The position numbers and the translations under genes were made by a program. Below the pieces are notes generated by a model, which ran no database searches, was not told where the DNA came from, and saw only the letters and a program-made list of their open reading frames with translations. DNA of 64,000 bases from Dyadobacter beijingensis DSM 21582 (GTDB lineage: Bacteria > Bacteroidota > Bacteroidia > Cytophagales > Spirosomataceae). The stretch spans positions 744,001 through 808,000 of the forward strand of contig NZ_KB907788.1 of assembly GCF_000382205.1 (NCBI RefSeq). Direction: 5' to 3'. Shown one piece after another: positions 51,303 to 59,780 of the stretch. Numbering within the stretch: the first letter of the stretch is position 1; each line of letters starts with the position of its first letter.

Positions 51303-53606
51303 TTATTTTAAAAGTGTCAGATCCGGCCCGAAACGGTAGGTTTTGCCTTTGGCCGTTGGTACCGATACTACCTTGCCGCCATACCGGAGCTTGCAGGCAT
51401 TACCCGCCTTGGAACGCACCGTAAGCCCGGCCAGCCTGCCTTTTTTCCATTCGATATCTATTTCAAAGCCGCCGCGCGTGCATAGTCCGCTCATACGGCC
51501 GTCGGGTAATGCTTTCGGCAATGCAGGCAGCAGGTTAATTTCCCCCAGATGGCTTTGCACCAACGTTTCGAGAATGCCCGCCGCGCCGCCGAAGTTGCCG
51601 TCGATCTGGAATGGCGGGTGGGCGTCGAACAGGTTGGGGTAGGAGCCGCCCCCGCTCATCTTCTGGCCCGCGTCACAGACCGGGTTGAACAGTTTGCGGA
51701 TCATCGTGTAGGCGTGCTCACCATCCAGGAAACGTGCCCAGTAATTGATTTTCCATGCCAGGCTCCAACCGGTACCATCGTCGCCCCGGTAGTTCAGCGA
51801 CTTCATGGCCGCTTTCAGCAAGTCGGGTGTGGCGGCGGGGGTGATTTCCTCGCCGGGGTATACGCCCCACAAGTGCGACACGTGCCGGTGGTGGCTCGTG
51901 GTATCGTCGATGTCCGTCATCCATTCCTGCAACTGCCCGAAGCGGCCGATGCGGTTGGGGGCAACTTGTTTGGCCGTTTGCGTCAGTTTTTGGGCGAATG
52001 CGGCGTCGGTGCCGAGAATACCGGCCGTTTCGGCGCACGCTTTGAACAATGCGCGGATAATCTGGTGGTCCATCGTCGGACCGGCAACGAGGCCGCCGTT
52101 TTCGGGGGAGTTGGACGGCGAGCTGATCAGGTAGCCGGTTTTGGGATCTTTCACAAGGAAGTCGAGGAAGAACTCGGCGGCACCTTTCATGAGCGGGTAG
52201 GCAGTATTTTGGAGAAATGCCTTATCCTGGGTAAATCGGTAATGTTCCCACAAATGCAGGCTCAGCCACGCGCCGCCCGTGACCCAGATACCGTGGTTGG
52301 ACGCGTTGATCGGCGCCGCACCGCGCCAGACATCCGTGTTGTGGTGCAGCACCCAGCCTTTGGCATTATAATGTTCCTTCGCGACTTCGCCGCCGGTTTG
52401 CGACACCTCTTTCACCATATCGAACAAAGGTGCGTGGCATTCGCTCAGGTTCGTCATTTCCACGGGCCAATAGTTCATTTCGGTATTGATATTGACCGTG
52501 TATTTGCTGTCCCAAGAGGGATTGAGCTTGTGGTTCCATTTTCCCTGCAAATTGGCGGCATGGCTTCCCGGACGGCTGCTCGCGATGAGCAAGTAGCGCG
52601 CAAACTGCACATACAATGCCAGCAGTGCAGGATCGTCGGCATGCTGTTTGAATTGGCTCAGACGCTCGTCGGTCGTGAGTTGGGACGATGCATTGGCAGG
52701 TAATGCAATGGTAAACCGGTTGAAGAGTTTCTGGTAATCGGTTAAATGCGCTGAATAAGCCTTTTCAAATGCCGGGGACTGCCGCAATGTCTCCGCTGTT
52801 CTGGCTGCCGGATCGCCGTTGATGGTTTTGTAATCGACGTAATTGGTGGCGGCGGCCAGGACGAGGGTCGCGTGGGTGGCTTTTGAAATCGATAGTTTCC
52901 CATCGGCTTGCTTTACTTCACCATCGGTAATGACTTTAACGCGCGCTACGCCTTTCAGTGCACCTTTGTCTACCGCTACATCCAGCTGGATTTCATTCCC
53001 ATTCACTTTCACCGCTTTCTGTGCATGAATGGCGTCCATCCGTACCGTGAAATCCAGTTTTCCTTTTTGGGAGCTGTTTAAATGATAATAAATGGCTTTC
53101 GCGGGATAACTGGCAATTGCCTGGCGGGTATAACGGACGCTGCCGACCTGGTAGCTGCTCTGTACAGTGGCCGTTTGAAGGTCCAGTTCACGCACATAGG
53201 CACTATGCTGCCCGTGGCCCGGGAGGTCGATATACACATCACCGAAAGCCTGGTAGGCCATTTGGCGCAGGGGCTGACTCATAAACTCGGCATTAGCCAA
53301 TGTCTCAGCTTCCTTTTGGCGGCCTTCGCTGAGCAGGCGGCGGATCTCGCCCAGGTGCGCGGATGCGCCCTGATGCGCGTAACTTCTTGGTTCCCCTGTC
53401 CATAGGGTTTCTTCGTTAAACTGGATCTGCTCGGTTTCCACCCCGCCGAAAATCATGGCTGCGAGCGGGCCGTTGCCGATCGGTAATGCTTCTTCCCACT
53501 GTTGGGCGGGCTGCTTGTACCAGAGTCTGAGCGGCGTGACACCTTGTGCGCGGCATTGGTTAATGATGAACGTGAGTAAGATAATCGTCTGAATAAGAGG
53601 CTTCAT
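51303..53606 (-). CDS. GH95-family alpha-L-fucosidase-like enzyme
   Basis: 767 aa from ATG 53606, giving the signal peptide KPLIQTIILLTFIINQCRAQ; the upstream frame to 53696 is discarded. The mature start LRLWYKQPAQQWEEALPIGNGPLAAMIFGGVETEQIQFNEETLWTGEPR is the GH95 N-terminal domain. The (alpha/alpha)6 barrel follows with NINTEMNYWPVEMTNLSECH (catalytic Asn region), SSPSNSPENGG (acid Glu), and FDAHPPFQIDGNFGGAAGILETLVQS. A C-terminal beta domain ends LPALPKALPDGRMSGLCTRGGFEID. GH95 enzymes remove alpha-1,2-linked fucose, or galactose in some members, by inversion. Single gene, periplasmic or secreted, not adjacent to the two Sus loci. Confidence 0.93.
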   Translation of the reverse strand: MKPLIQTIILLTFIINQCRAQGVTPLRLWYKQPAQQWEEALPIGNGPLAAMIFGGVETEQIQFNEETLWTGEPRSYAHQGASAHLGEIRRLLSEGRQKEAETLANAEFMSQPLRQMAYQAFGDVYIDLPGHGQHSAYVRELDLQTATVQSSYQVGSVRYTRQAIASYPAKAIYYHLNSSQKGKLDFTVRMDAIHAQKAVKVNGNEIQLDVAVDKGALKGVARVKVITDGEVKQADGKLSISKATHATLVLAAATNYVDYKTINGDPAARTAETLRQSPAFEKAYSAHLTDYQKLFNRFTIALPANASSQLTTDERLSQFKQHADDPALLALYVQFARYLLIASSRPGSHAANLQGKWNHKLNPSWDSKYTVNINTEMNYWPVEMTNLSECHAPLFDMVKEVSQTGGEVAKEHYNAKGWVLHHNTDVWRGAAPINASNHGIWVTGGAWLSLHLWEHYRFTQDKAFLQNTAYPLMKGAAEFFLDFLVKDPKTGYLISSPSNSPENGGLVAGPTMDHQIIRALFKACAETAGILGTDAAFAQKLTQTAKQVAPNRIGRFGQLQEWMTDIDDTTSHHRHVSHLWGVYPGEEITPAATPDLLKAAMKSLNYRGDDGTGWSLAWKINYWARFLDGEHAYTMIRKLFNPVCDAGQKMSGGGSYPNLFDAHPPFQIDGNFGGAAGILETLVQSHLGEINLLPALPKALPDGRMSGLCTRGGFEIDIEWKKGRLAGLTVRSKAGNACKLRYGGKVVSVPTAKGKTYRFGPDLTLLK

Positions 53607-53788
53607 GCCGGATGTGGTTATAATAAAGGTAAATGTCGGTTTAACGAAACGAGGAGTACTGCCTTGCTGACGGGTTTTCCGGCTCATTGCCCCCACAAAA
53701 AAGCAGAGAGATGCGCCGTTTTTCCTGCCACGCAGCTAGTTTTTTTCGTCCCATTATAGTACCTTTTTAGCCATTTACCTGCCACACT

Positions 53789-54535
53789 ATGCATGTATAT
53801 GTGACCAAAACCGGGCTGGACCAGATCAGGGATTTTCGTACGATGTTCCTGCATGAAAATCACTTTCAGTTCGTTTGCAACAAATGCCACGACTACGGCT
53901 GGGCCGACACCTGGCTGTTCCGGATCGACAATGTCCGCGTGGGGTATGGGTCCGTCTGGGGCACCGACCGCCGCCAGGACCGCGATACGATTTTCGAGTT
54001 TTTTCTCCTTCCGGATTATCGCAAGCACGCCAGCACCGTGTTCGGGCATTTCCGGGCCGCCTGCAAGGCGATCTGGATCGAAGCGCAGAGCAACGACATT
54101 TTCCTGAGCACGATGCTGTACCGCTTTTGCGAAAATTCTTTTGCGGAGGCCATTCTTTTCGAAGACCATTTCCAGACTTCCATTGAAATTCCCGGAGCCG
54201 TTTTCCGCAAACGCGCCGAGTCCGATCCGATGGACGGCGACGATAGCGAATACGTCGTCGAAATGGGTGGTGAAATTGTGGCCAGCGGGGGCTTAATGCT
54301 CAACTACAACATTCCGTACGCCGATATTTATATGCATACCAAGGAGCAGTATCGCGAAAGGGGTTACGCAACTTACATTGTGCAGGAGCTCAAACGAATG
54401 GCCTATAAAATGGGGCGCGTGCCTGCCGCAAGGTGCAATATCGGCAACCGCATTTCACAAAACACACTGGAAAAGGCAGGTTTCAGGGTATGCGGGTTTC
54501 GGCTGAAAGGGGCGATCCGGCTAGTGGAAGAATGA
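53789..54535 (+). CDS. GNAT-family N-acetyltransferase
   Basis: 248 aa. An N-terminal half of non-GNAT character (FRTMFLHENHFQFVCNKCHDYGWADTWLFRIDNVRVGYGSVWG, with a CNKC pair) precedes a C-terminal GNAT domain. VVEMGGEIVASGGLMLNYNIPYADIYMHTKEQYRERGYATYIVQELKRMA holds the acetyl-CoA motif (R-x-x-G-Y-A). NIGNRISQNTLEKAGFRVCGFRLKGAIRL is the C-terminal motif B. The layout suggests two tandem GNAT-like folds, with the first degenerate. Cytoplasmic acetyl transfer to a small molecule or protein; substrate unknown. It is divergent from the GH95 gene. Confidence 0.87.
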   Translation: MHVYVTKTGLDQIRDFRTMFLHENHFQFVCNKCHDYGWADTWLFRIDNVRVGYGSVWGTDRRQDRDTIFEFFLLPDYRKHASTVFGHFRAACKAIWIEAQSNDIFLSTMLYRFCENSFAEAILFEDHFQTSIEIPGAVFRKRAESDPMDGDDSEYVVEMGGEIVASGGLMLNYNIPYADIYMHTKEQYRERGYATYIVQELKRMAYKMGRVPAARCNIGNRISQNTLEKAGFRVCGFRLKGAIRLVEE

Positions 54536-54603
54536 TTAGTACCGATCCCATTTCGGCGGCACGCTTTTTGATGGTAATGGTGCTCAATCAATCAACTGAA
54601 ACC

Positions 54604-55158
54604 ATGGCTACTACAAAGAGCAACACCAAGGAAGCCCCATCTAAAATGAAGGCGATGGCTGCCGAAAAAAGCAGTGGCGCGAAGGCCACAACCGCCAAAG
54701 CGACGACCAAAGCTGCCACGAAGGATACAACCAAAAGCACCACGAAATCAACCGCTTCGAAGTCATCGGCCAAGACGAAATCGGCTGCTGACACTACCGC
54801 TTCGGCACGTGCGGCAGGTAAAAAAGTATCTTCGGGCAGCGCAAAATCCGGCTCATCGAAAAAATCTGCCGGCGATTCAAAATCGAATACTTCGACCCGC
54901 GACCACGATACCATTCGCCATTGGGTGGAGCAGCGTGGCGGGGTTCCTTCGGTCGTGAAGGGCACCGCCAAAAAGAAAGATGGCGGGGGAATTCTGCGTA
55001 TCGATTTCCCGGGTTACAGCGGCGAGGATTCGCTCGAAGAAATCAGCTGGGACGAGTTTTTCCAAAAATTCGATGATAGCAAACTGGAATTCCTTTACCA
55101 GGAGAAAACCGCAGACGGTAAGGAAAGCCGGTTCAACAAATTTGTATCGAGTAACTAG
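54604..55158 (+). CDS. Histone-H1-like tail fused to a small conserved C-terminal domain
   Basis: 184 aa from ATG 54604; the frame back to 54433 is a shadow of the acetyltransferase gene. Residues about 1-95 are almost purely Lys, Ala, Thr and Ser (KAMAAEKSSGAKATTAKATT, KSTTKSTASKSSAKTKSAA), like H1/AlgP-type basic tails that bind DNA non-specifically. The C-terminal ~85 residues form a compact domain (HDTIRHWVEQRGGVPSVVKGT, GILRIDFPGYSGEDSLEEISWDEFFQKFDDSKLEFLYQE). From memory this domain is often mislabelled as a 1,4-alpha-glucan branching enzyme in databases, with no supporting glucan-branching motif. A nucleoid-associated or stress role is plausible. A bidirectional terminator follows. 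Confidence 0.75.
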   Translation: MATTKSNTKEAPSKMKAMAAEKSSGAKATTAKATTKAATKDTTKSTTKSTASKSSAKTKSAADTTASARAAGKKVSSGSAKSGSSKKSAGDSKSNTSTRDHDTIRHWVEQRGGVPSVVKGTAKKKDGGGILRIDFPGYSGEDSLEEISWDEFFQKFDDSKLEFLYQEKTADGKESRFNKFVSSN

Positions 55159-55178
55159 GCTGTTTGACTCTGCAAACA

Positions 55179-55215
55179 AAGCGGCCGGGGCGATCACAAA
55201 TCGCTCCGGCCGCTT
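55179..55215. terminator. Bidirectional terminator between convergent genes
   Basis: AAGCGGCCGGGGCGAT (55179-55194) pairs with 55200-55215 over 16 bp with one wobble and a 5-nt loop. It is flanked by AAACA on the left and CGTTTATTT on the right, so it can end transcripts in both directions: the H1-like gene and egtD. Confidence 0.85.
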
Positions 55216-55237
55216 CGTTTATTTAAATCCCCCGAAG

Positions 55238-56182
55238 TTACAATGTCCACAGACTATCGGTAAAATAGGCCTTGCAATCCAGGAAATGCTCTACCACCCG
55301 GAAGCCATTCGTTTCGGCGACGCTTTCGATCTCCGGTAAGGTGTATTTTTTGGAAAGTTCCGTCCAGATGATTTCGTTACGGTCGAAATCGTAGCATTTG
55401 TCGAGGTATTGCACATGAACCCGCTGCGGGACGAGGCTCACGAGGTAGCTGCGCACTTCGCCGTTCACGGGGTTATAATGTGAATAAAAATCGAACTGGT
55501 TCGTTTTGAAACCGCCGCCCAGTTCCCGGTTAATGCGGTGTAACAAGTTGATGTTGAATGCCTTGGTAATGCCTTTCGGATCATCGTAGGCACAGCGGAT
55601 CGTGGCCGGGTTCTTTTGAAGGTCGAACCCGGTGAGCAGGTAGTCGCCCGGGTTCATGCATTTGCGGAAATCGGCGAGCAGGCTTTTTACTTCCTGATTT
55701 TCATAATTGCCGATATTTCCCCCCAAAAAAAGCAGCAGGCTCGGAACACGCGATTGCGAGAGCTCCTCCATCATCGTAAAATAGTTGCCGATCATGGGGC
55801 TTATGCGTATTTCCGGCAAATGCGCCCGCATATTCGCGACCAGTTCCTCGATGGCCCTCGCCGAAATATCGATGGGCACATAGGTGAATTCCGTTCCGCG
55901 CTCCACGAGCTTTTTAAGCAGCTGGCGGGTCTTGATACCATCTCCCGCGCCGAACTCCACGACCTGGAAGGGCTCATCGAAATTCAGCTTGTCGAGCATA
56001 TTCCCGCCTTGCAGCGATAAAATCTCGAATTCGCAGGGAGTAGGGTAGTATTCCGGCATTTTCATGATGTCCTGGAAAATGCCGCTGCCGATATCGTCGT
56101 AAAAATATTTGCTCGAAATGTGCTTTTGTGGTGCCGACAGTCCTTTGTGAATGTCCCTGGCAAAAGTTTGTAAGTCTGTCAT
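55238..56182 (-). CDS. egtD: L-histidine N-alpha-methyltransferase, ergothioneine biosynthesis
   Basis: 314 aa from ATG 56182 (TDLQTFARDIHKGL), a normal EgtD length (about 320); the extension to 56269 overlaps egtB. The N-terminus reads KYFYDDIGSGIFQDIMKMPEYYPTPCEFEIL, the EgtD substrate-recognition block. The SAM-binding motif is VVEFGAGDGIKTRQLL, and LLLFLGGNIGNYENQEVKSLL is also characteristic. EgtD trimethylates histidine to hercynine. It lies 10 bp after the egtB stop, so both are made from one transcript. The bidirectional terminator at 55179 ends it. Confidence 0.93.
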   Translation of the reverse strand: MTDLQTFARDIHKGLSAPQKHISSKYFYDDIGSGIFQDIMKMPEYYPTPCEFEILSLQGGNMLDKLNFDEPFQVVEFGAGDGIKTRQLLKKLVERGTEFTYVPIDISARAIEELVANMRAHLPEIRISPMIGNYFTMMEELSQSRVPSLLLFLGGNIGNYENQEVKSLLADFRKCMNPGDYLLTGFDLQKNPATIRCAYDDPKGITKAFNINLLHRINRELGGGFKTNQFDFYSHYNPVNGEVRSYLVSLVPQRVHVQYLDKCYDFDRNEIIWTELSKKYTLPEIESVAETNGFRVVEHFLDCKAYFTDSLWTL

Positions 56183-56192
56183 AATCTGTTCA

Positions 56193-57359
56193 TTATCGCG
56201 CAAGCCGGATGCCTGTGTACTGCCAGCGCTCGTGTGTGTGAAAGAAATTCCGGTACGTTTTGCGGGCATGGCCGGGCGAGGTCGCCACCGATGCGCCGCG
56301 CAGCACCATTTGATTTACCATAAACTTTCCATTGTATTCGCCTACCGCACCGGGCGCCTTCGAAAAGCCCGGATAAGGCAGGTACGCGCTGTTGGTCCAT
56401 TCCCAGCGCTGCCCCCAGTCGAGGTTGGCAGCAGCAATTTCCCATTCAAACTCCGTCGGGAGGCGCATACCTTTCCATTGCGCGAATGCGGCGGCTTCGA
56501 AAAAGCTGATATGGCTCAGTACCGCATCGGGATTCACGCGCTGCAAGCCGCCCAATGTAAAGTAATGCCACACGCCATCTACACGGTGCCAGTACATCGG
56601 TGCTGAAATGCCGTTTTCATTTATCCAAGACCAGCCTTCATCCAGCCAAAGGTTGAAGTCCTGGTAACCGCCCGCCTCCATAAATTCCAGGTATTCGGCG
56701 TTGGTGACCAATGCCTTGCTGATCTCAAATTCGTGTAAATACACTTTGTGACGGCCCAGCTCATTGTCGAAGCAGAAACCGTCGCCGGTGTGGCCGATGT
56801 CGTAAATGCCGTCCGGGATCGTCAGGAAGCCGGTTTCGGTGTTCTGGCCGTCTACGAGGTTGTTGCCTTGGCGGTAGAGGGGGAAAAGCGGGTTATGGCC
56901 GAGAATATACTTAATATCGGTAACGAGCAGCTCCTGGTGCTGCTGTTCATGGTGCAGGCCGAGCTCCACCAATGCGTGAATCGCGGGATCGGTGAGGTCT
57001 TCGAGGAATTCGTCCATTTGCGCGTCCACATACGCGCGGTAGGCGTATACGGCCTTTGTGGTCGGGCGCGTCACGTTTCCGCGGTCCGTGCGGAGCGTCC
57101 GCTCGCCCACATTATTGTAGTAGCTGTTGAACAAATAGTTGAAATCCGGGTCGTACACGTGGTAATCCGGCACATTGGGTTTAAGGATAAATGTTTCAAA
57201 AAACCAGGTCGAATGCGCGAGGTGCCATTTGGGCGGGCTCACGAACCCGACTGGCTGCGGCACATAATCCTCCGTTTCGAGCGGGGCGCAAATGTGTTCC
57301 GAATGTTTTCTGACACGGTGAAATGCTTCCCTAATGCCGGTGGCTTCCATTAGTTGCAT
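56193..57359 (-). CDS. egtB: Ergothioneine sulfoxide synthase
   Basis: 388 aa. An N-terminal DinB-like domain (WHLAHSTWFFETFIL and LGLHHEQQHQELLVTDIKYIL) supplies the three-histidine iron site (the HxxxHxE pattern plus an upstream His). A C-terminal sulfatase-modifying-factor-like domain (NAEYLEFMEAGGYQDF, AQWKGMRLPTEFEWEIAAANLDW, RGASVATSPGHARKTYRNFFHTHERWQYTGIRLAR) completes the EgtB fold. EgtB joins hercynine to cysteine or gamma-glutamylcysteine using oxygen. The start at 57359 (or ATG 57350) lies inside the end of the transporter gene, giving a 20-29 bp overlap and translational coupling. No egtA, egtC or egtE is present, so the C-S lyase step must be elsewhere. Confidence 0.92.
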   Translation of the reverse strand: MQLMEATGIREAFHRVRKHSEHICAPLETEDYVPQPVGFVSPPKWHLAHSTWFFETFILKPNVPDYHVYDPDFNYLFNSYYNNVGERTLRTDRGNVTRPTTKAVYAYRAYVDAQMDEFLEDLTDPAIHALVELGLHHEQQHQELLVTDIKYILGHNPLFPLYRQGNNLVDGQNTETGFLTIPDGIYDIGHTGDGFCFDNELGRHKVYLHEFEISKALVTNAEYLEFMEAGGYQDFNLWLDEGWSWINENGISAPMYWHRVDGVWHYFTLGGLQRVNPDAVLSHISFFEAAAFAQWKGMRLPTEFEWEIAAANLDWGQRWEWTNSAYLPYPGFSKAPGAVGEYNGKFMVNQMVLRGASVATSPGHARKTYRNFFHTHERWQYTGIRLAR

Positions 57360-58908
57360 AGTTTTTCAGATCGGTGATGGAATGGATATTCAAGGATTGT
57401 GCCTGACCGCGCCGCATCATGAGCGCATAGGCATTATTAAAGCCGATTGGCCGGAGCCATTGCAGCCTGTATTGTTTTAAAAATTCATTCTTGACAAAAT
57501 TATACACCTTTTCCCGATCGCCGCCCAGGTTTTGCAGTTGCCTGCGCCCGGGTTTCAGGACAGCCAGCAGGCCGGTGCCGGTGTACTCCGGGTACATGTC
57601 GATTTCCCCGTTCGTTAATGCGTCGAAGCATATTTTCGTACCGCCGAGGCCGGTTTTGGTATCCACTTTCAGGTCGGTATTGCCTTCGATCAGTTCTTTG
57701 TACATGTTAATTAAAATGTACTGCTCGGCGAAAATCTTCGAGCCCAGGCGGATGGTCCCCTTTCGTCCCCCCCGCGGTTTTTGGTAAAGATGTTTGGAAA
57801 GCAAAAAATCGTGCGCGACGCGTTCGGGGGCCTGTTTCAGGTAATCGACGCGATAGTTGAGCTCCGTCATGATCGAGTCGTTGATATGGCCGGTAAGCAT
57901 TTCCAATACGGGTTGCAGCTCGGGAAAGCGGCCCAAAACCTCCGCACGCACGACGGGCGCGGCATAATAGGGCGGAAAAATGTGCTTATCGTCGTCTAAT
58001 GTGATCAGATCGAATGCTTTCAGGCGCCCGTCGGTGCTGTACCCGCTGATCACGTCGAGTTTTCGCTCGAATGCGGCCTTGTACATCACCGCATCGCTGA
58101 TCACGACGGTCGGAATGTCGAGGCCATATTTGGATGTCAAGCCCAGATAACCATCCTCCCGTCCCATGAATTCGGGTGTGAAACCGGCGAGGAAATTGCC
58201 CTTGGTATAGGGTATGAGGTAAAATGACGACAGTGCGAGCAATAATACAGGCAGTACCACGGACACTTTGCGCATTCGGCGCAGCCCCGTTTTTTGTATT
58301 AGTGAAAGCAAAAAATCGAGCAGTACTGCCAGTAATGCGGCCGGAATGGCGCCTGCCAGGATCATTTGCGTGTTATTCAATGCAATGCCCCCGAAAATGA
58401 ACTCGCCCAGGCCGCCCGCCGCAATGTAAGCCGCGAGTGTCGCCACGCCCACATTAATGACCGTAGCCGTGCGAACGCCCGCAAGGATCACCGGCATCGC
58501 CAACGGCAATTCTATGCTCCGCAACAGCTGCCAGTCGGTCATTCCCATCGCCCTTGCCGACTCGGTTACGGCCGGGTCCACGCCCGTAATGCCCGTGTAG
58601 GTGTTGCGGATAATGGGCAGCAACGCGTACAGAAACAGCGCGGTAATCGCAGGCAGCGCGCCGATGCCTAACAGCGGGATCATAAAGCCGAGTAATGCAA
58701 TGCTGGGAATGGTTTGCAACACGCCGGCGATGCCGAGCACCAGCCAGGCTGCCTTTTGCCGGCGGGCGATCCAGATGCCCAGGGGCAGGCCAATGGCGAT
58801 GGCAATGAACAGCGAAATGCACGTCAGGCCGATGTGTGCCACGGTCTGGCTCCACAGCTTACCCGATTGCTGTGCCATAAACACCCATAAACTTTGCTGC
58901 TCTTCCAT
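57331..58908 (-). CDS. egtU: ABC transporter permease fused to a substrate-binding domain (EgtU/ProWX-like), permuted
   Basis: 525 aa. Residues about 1-205 are an OpuAB/ProW-type permease (GLPLGIWIARRQ, LLPIIRNTYTGITGVDPAVTESARAMGM, VGVATLAAYIAAGGLGEFIFGGI). One more TM helix (about 215-233) leads to a periplasmic OpuAC-type binding domain. Its order is unusual. The segment normally at the C-terminal half (PEFMGREDGYLGLTSKYGL to PERVAHDFL, 245-369) comes first. The normal N-terminal half (IRLGSKIFAEQYILI to NIHSITDLKNYA, 386-518) comes last. This is a circular permutation of the usual fused type. Next to egtBD, uptake of ergothioneine or hercynine (EgtU, a known permease-binding fusion) fits best; choline or betaine is the alternative. 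It overlaps the ATPase gene by 1 bp. Confidence 0.85.
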   Translation of the reverse strand: MEEQQSLWVFMAQQSGKLWSQTVAHIGLTCISLFIAIAIGLPLGIWIARRQKAAWLVLGIAGVLQTIPSIALLGFMIPLLGIGALPAITALFLYALLPIIRNTYTGITGVDPAVTESARAMGMTDWQLLRSIELPLAMPVILAGVRTATVINVGVATLAAYIAAGGLGEFIFGGIALNNTQMILAGAIPAALLAVLLDFLLSLIQKTGLRRMRKVSVVLPVLLLALSSFYLIPYTKGNFLAGFTPEFMGREDGYLGLTSKYGLDIPTVVISDAVMYKAAFERKLDVISGYSTDGRLKAFDLITLDDDKHIFPPYYAAPVVRAEVLGRFPELQPVLEMLTGHINDSIMTELNYRVDYLKQAPERVAHDFLLSKHLYQKPRGGRKGTIRLGSKIFAEQYILINMYKELIEGNTDLKVDTKTGLGGTKICFDALTNGEIDMYPEYTGTGLLAVLKPGRRQLQNLGGDREKVYNFVKNEFLKQYRLQWLRPIGFNNAYALMMRRGQAQSLNIHSITDLKNYATNGSHRH

Positions 58909-59669
58909 TATTCCTGTGCCCGGATGCGTTCGTAAATGCGGGAAATATCTTCAAGCTGCCGGCCGAAAAATGCGTGGACAAACTCGTTCTCAGGCCTGAG
59001 CAGGAGGTCGCCCGGTGTGCCTTTTTGCACAATGGCGCCTTTGTCCATCAGGCAAATGTGGTCGCCCATGTCGAGCGCTTCGTGTACGTCGTGCGTAACG
59101 AGTACCATTGTTTTGCGTTTCAATGCCGGTAATTCAGCAAAATCCTTGCGTACGCTCGCGCGTGTTACGGGATCGAGTGCGCCGAATGGCTCGTCGAGGA
59201 GCAATACTGGCGGGTCGGCAATGAGCGCCCGGGCGATGGCCACACGCTGCTGCTGGCCGCCGCTGAGCTCGCCAGGGTATTTGCCTGTGAATGCGGCGGG
59301 GAGTTTCAGCTGTTCGAGCAGGCGCGCGGTGTGCTCCTCAATGTCGGCCGCGGCCCATTTGAGCAGCTTCGGTACCACGGCAATGTTCTGGGCGACGGTA
59401 TAATGGGGGAACAGGCCGTTGTTCTGCGACACGTAGCCGATCGACCGCCTTAGTATTTCCGGTTTTTCTTCGGCGATGTTTTTACCGAAGATCTCGATGC
59501 GGCCCGATGACGCTTCGATCAGGCGGTTGAGCATTTTGAGTGTTGTCGTCTTGCCGCAGCCGCTCGTGCCCAGCAGAACCATCGTTTCACCTTCCCCGAC
59601 CTGGAAGGAAACATCTCTAACTGCCTCATTACCATTAAAATGCTTGCTGATGTGGTCGGCAACGATCAT
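58908..59669 (-). CDS. egtV: ABC transporter ATP-binding protein (EgtV/OpuCA-like)
   Basis: 253 aa ATPase of the betaine/choline (OpuCA/ProV) group. Walker A is LLGTSGCGKTTTLKML, the signature is LSGGQQQRVAIARAL, and Walker B is VLLLDEPFGALD with H-loop LVTHDVHEALDMGDHICLM. The Q-loop is near YVSQNNGLFPHYTVAQNIAVVP. It lacks the C-terminal tandem CBS domains of osmotically regulated OpuCA/ProV, so it is probably not osmosensing. It is first in the operon: the permease begins at its last base (1-bp overlap), then egtB and egtD. This arrangement links transport to ergothioneine metabolism; the substrate assignment is inferred. Confidence 0.9.
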   Translation of the reverse strand: MIVADHISKHFNGNEAVRDVSFQVGEGETMVLLGTSGCGKTTTLKMLNRLIEASSGRIEIFGKNIAEEKPEILRRSIGYVSQNNGLFPHYTVAQNIAVVPKLLKWAAADIEEHTARLLEQLKLPAAFTGKYPGELSGGQQQRVAIARALIADPPVLLLDEPFGALDPVTRASVRKDFAELPALKRKTMVLVTHDVHEALDMGDHICLMDKGAIVQKGTPGDLLLRPENEFVHAFFGRQLEDISRIYERIRAQE

Positions 59670-59780
59670 GATGTTTGTGAACAGGTACGTGGTTTAGGGA
59701 TGCAAAAAGGATTTGCATGTTCCTTTTCTACGTAAACGGGCCGAAAAACGATCCATTTCCGAAGAAAAAAGCAAACGGGC

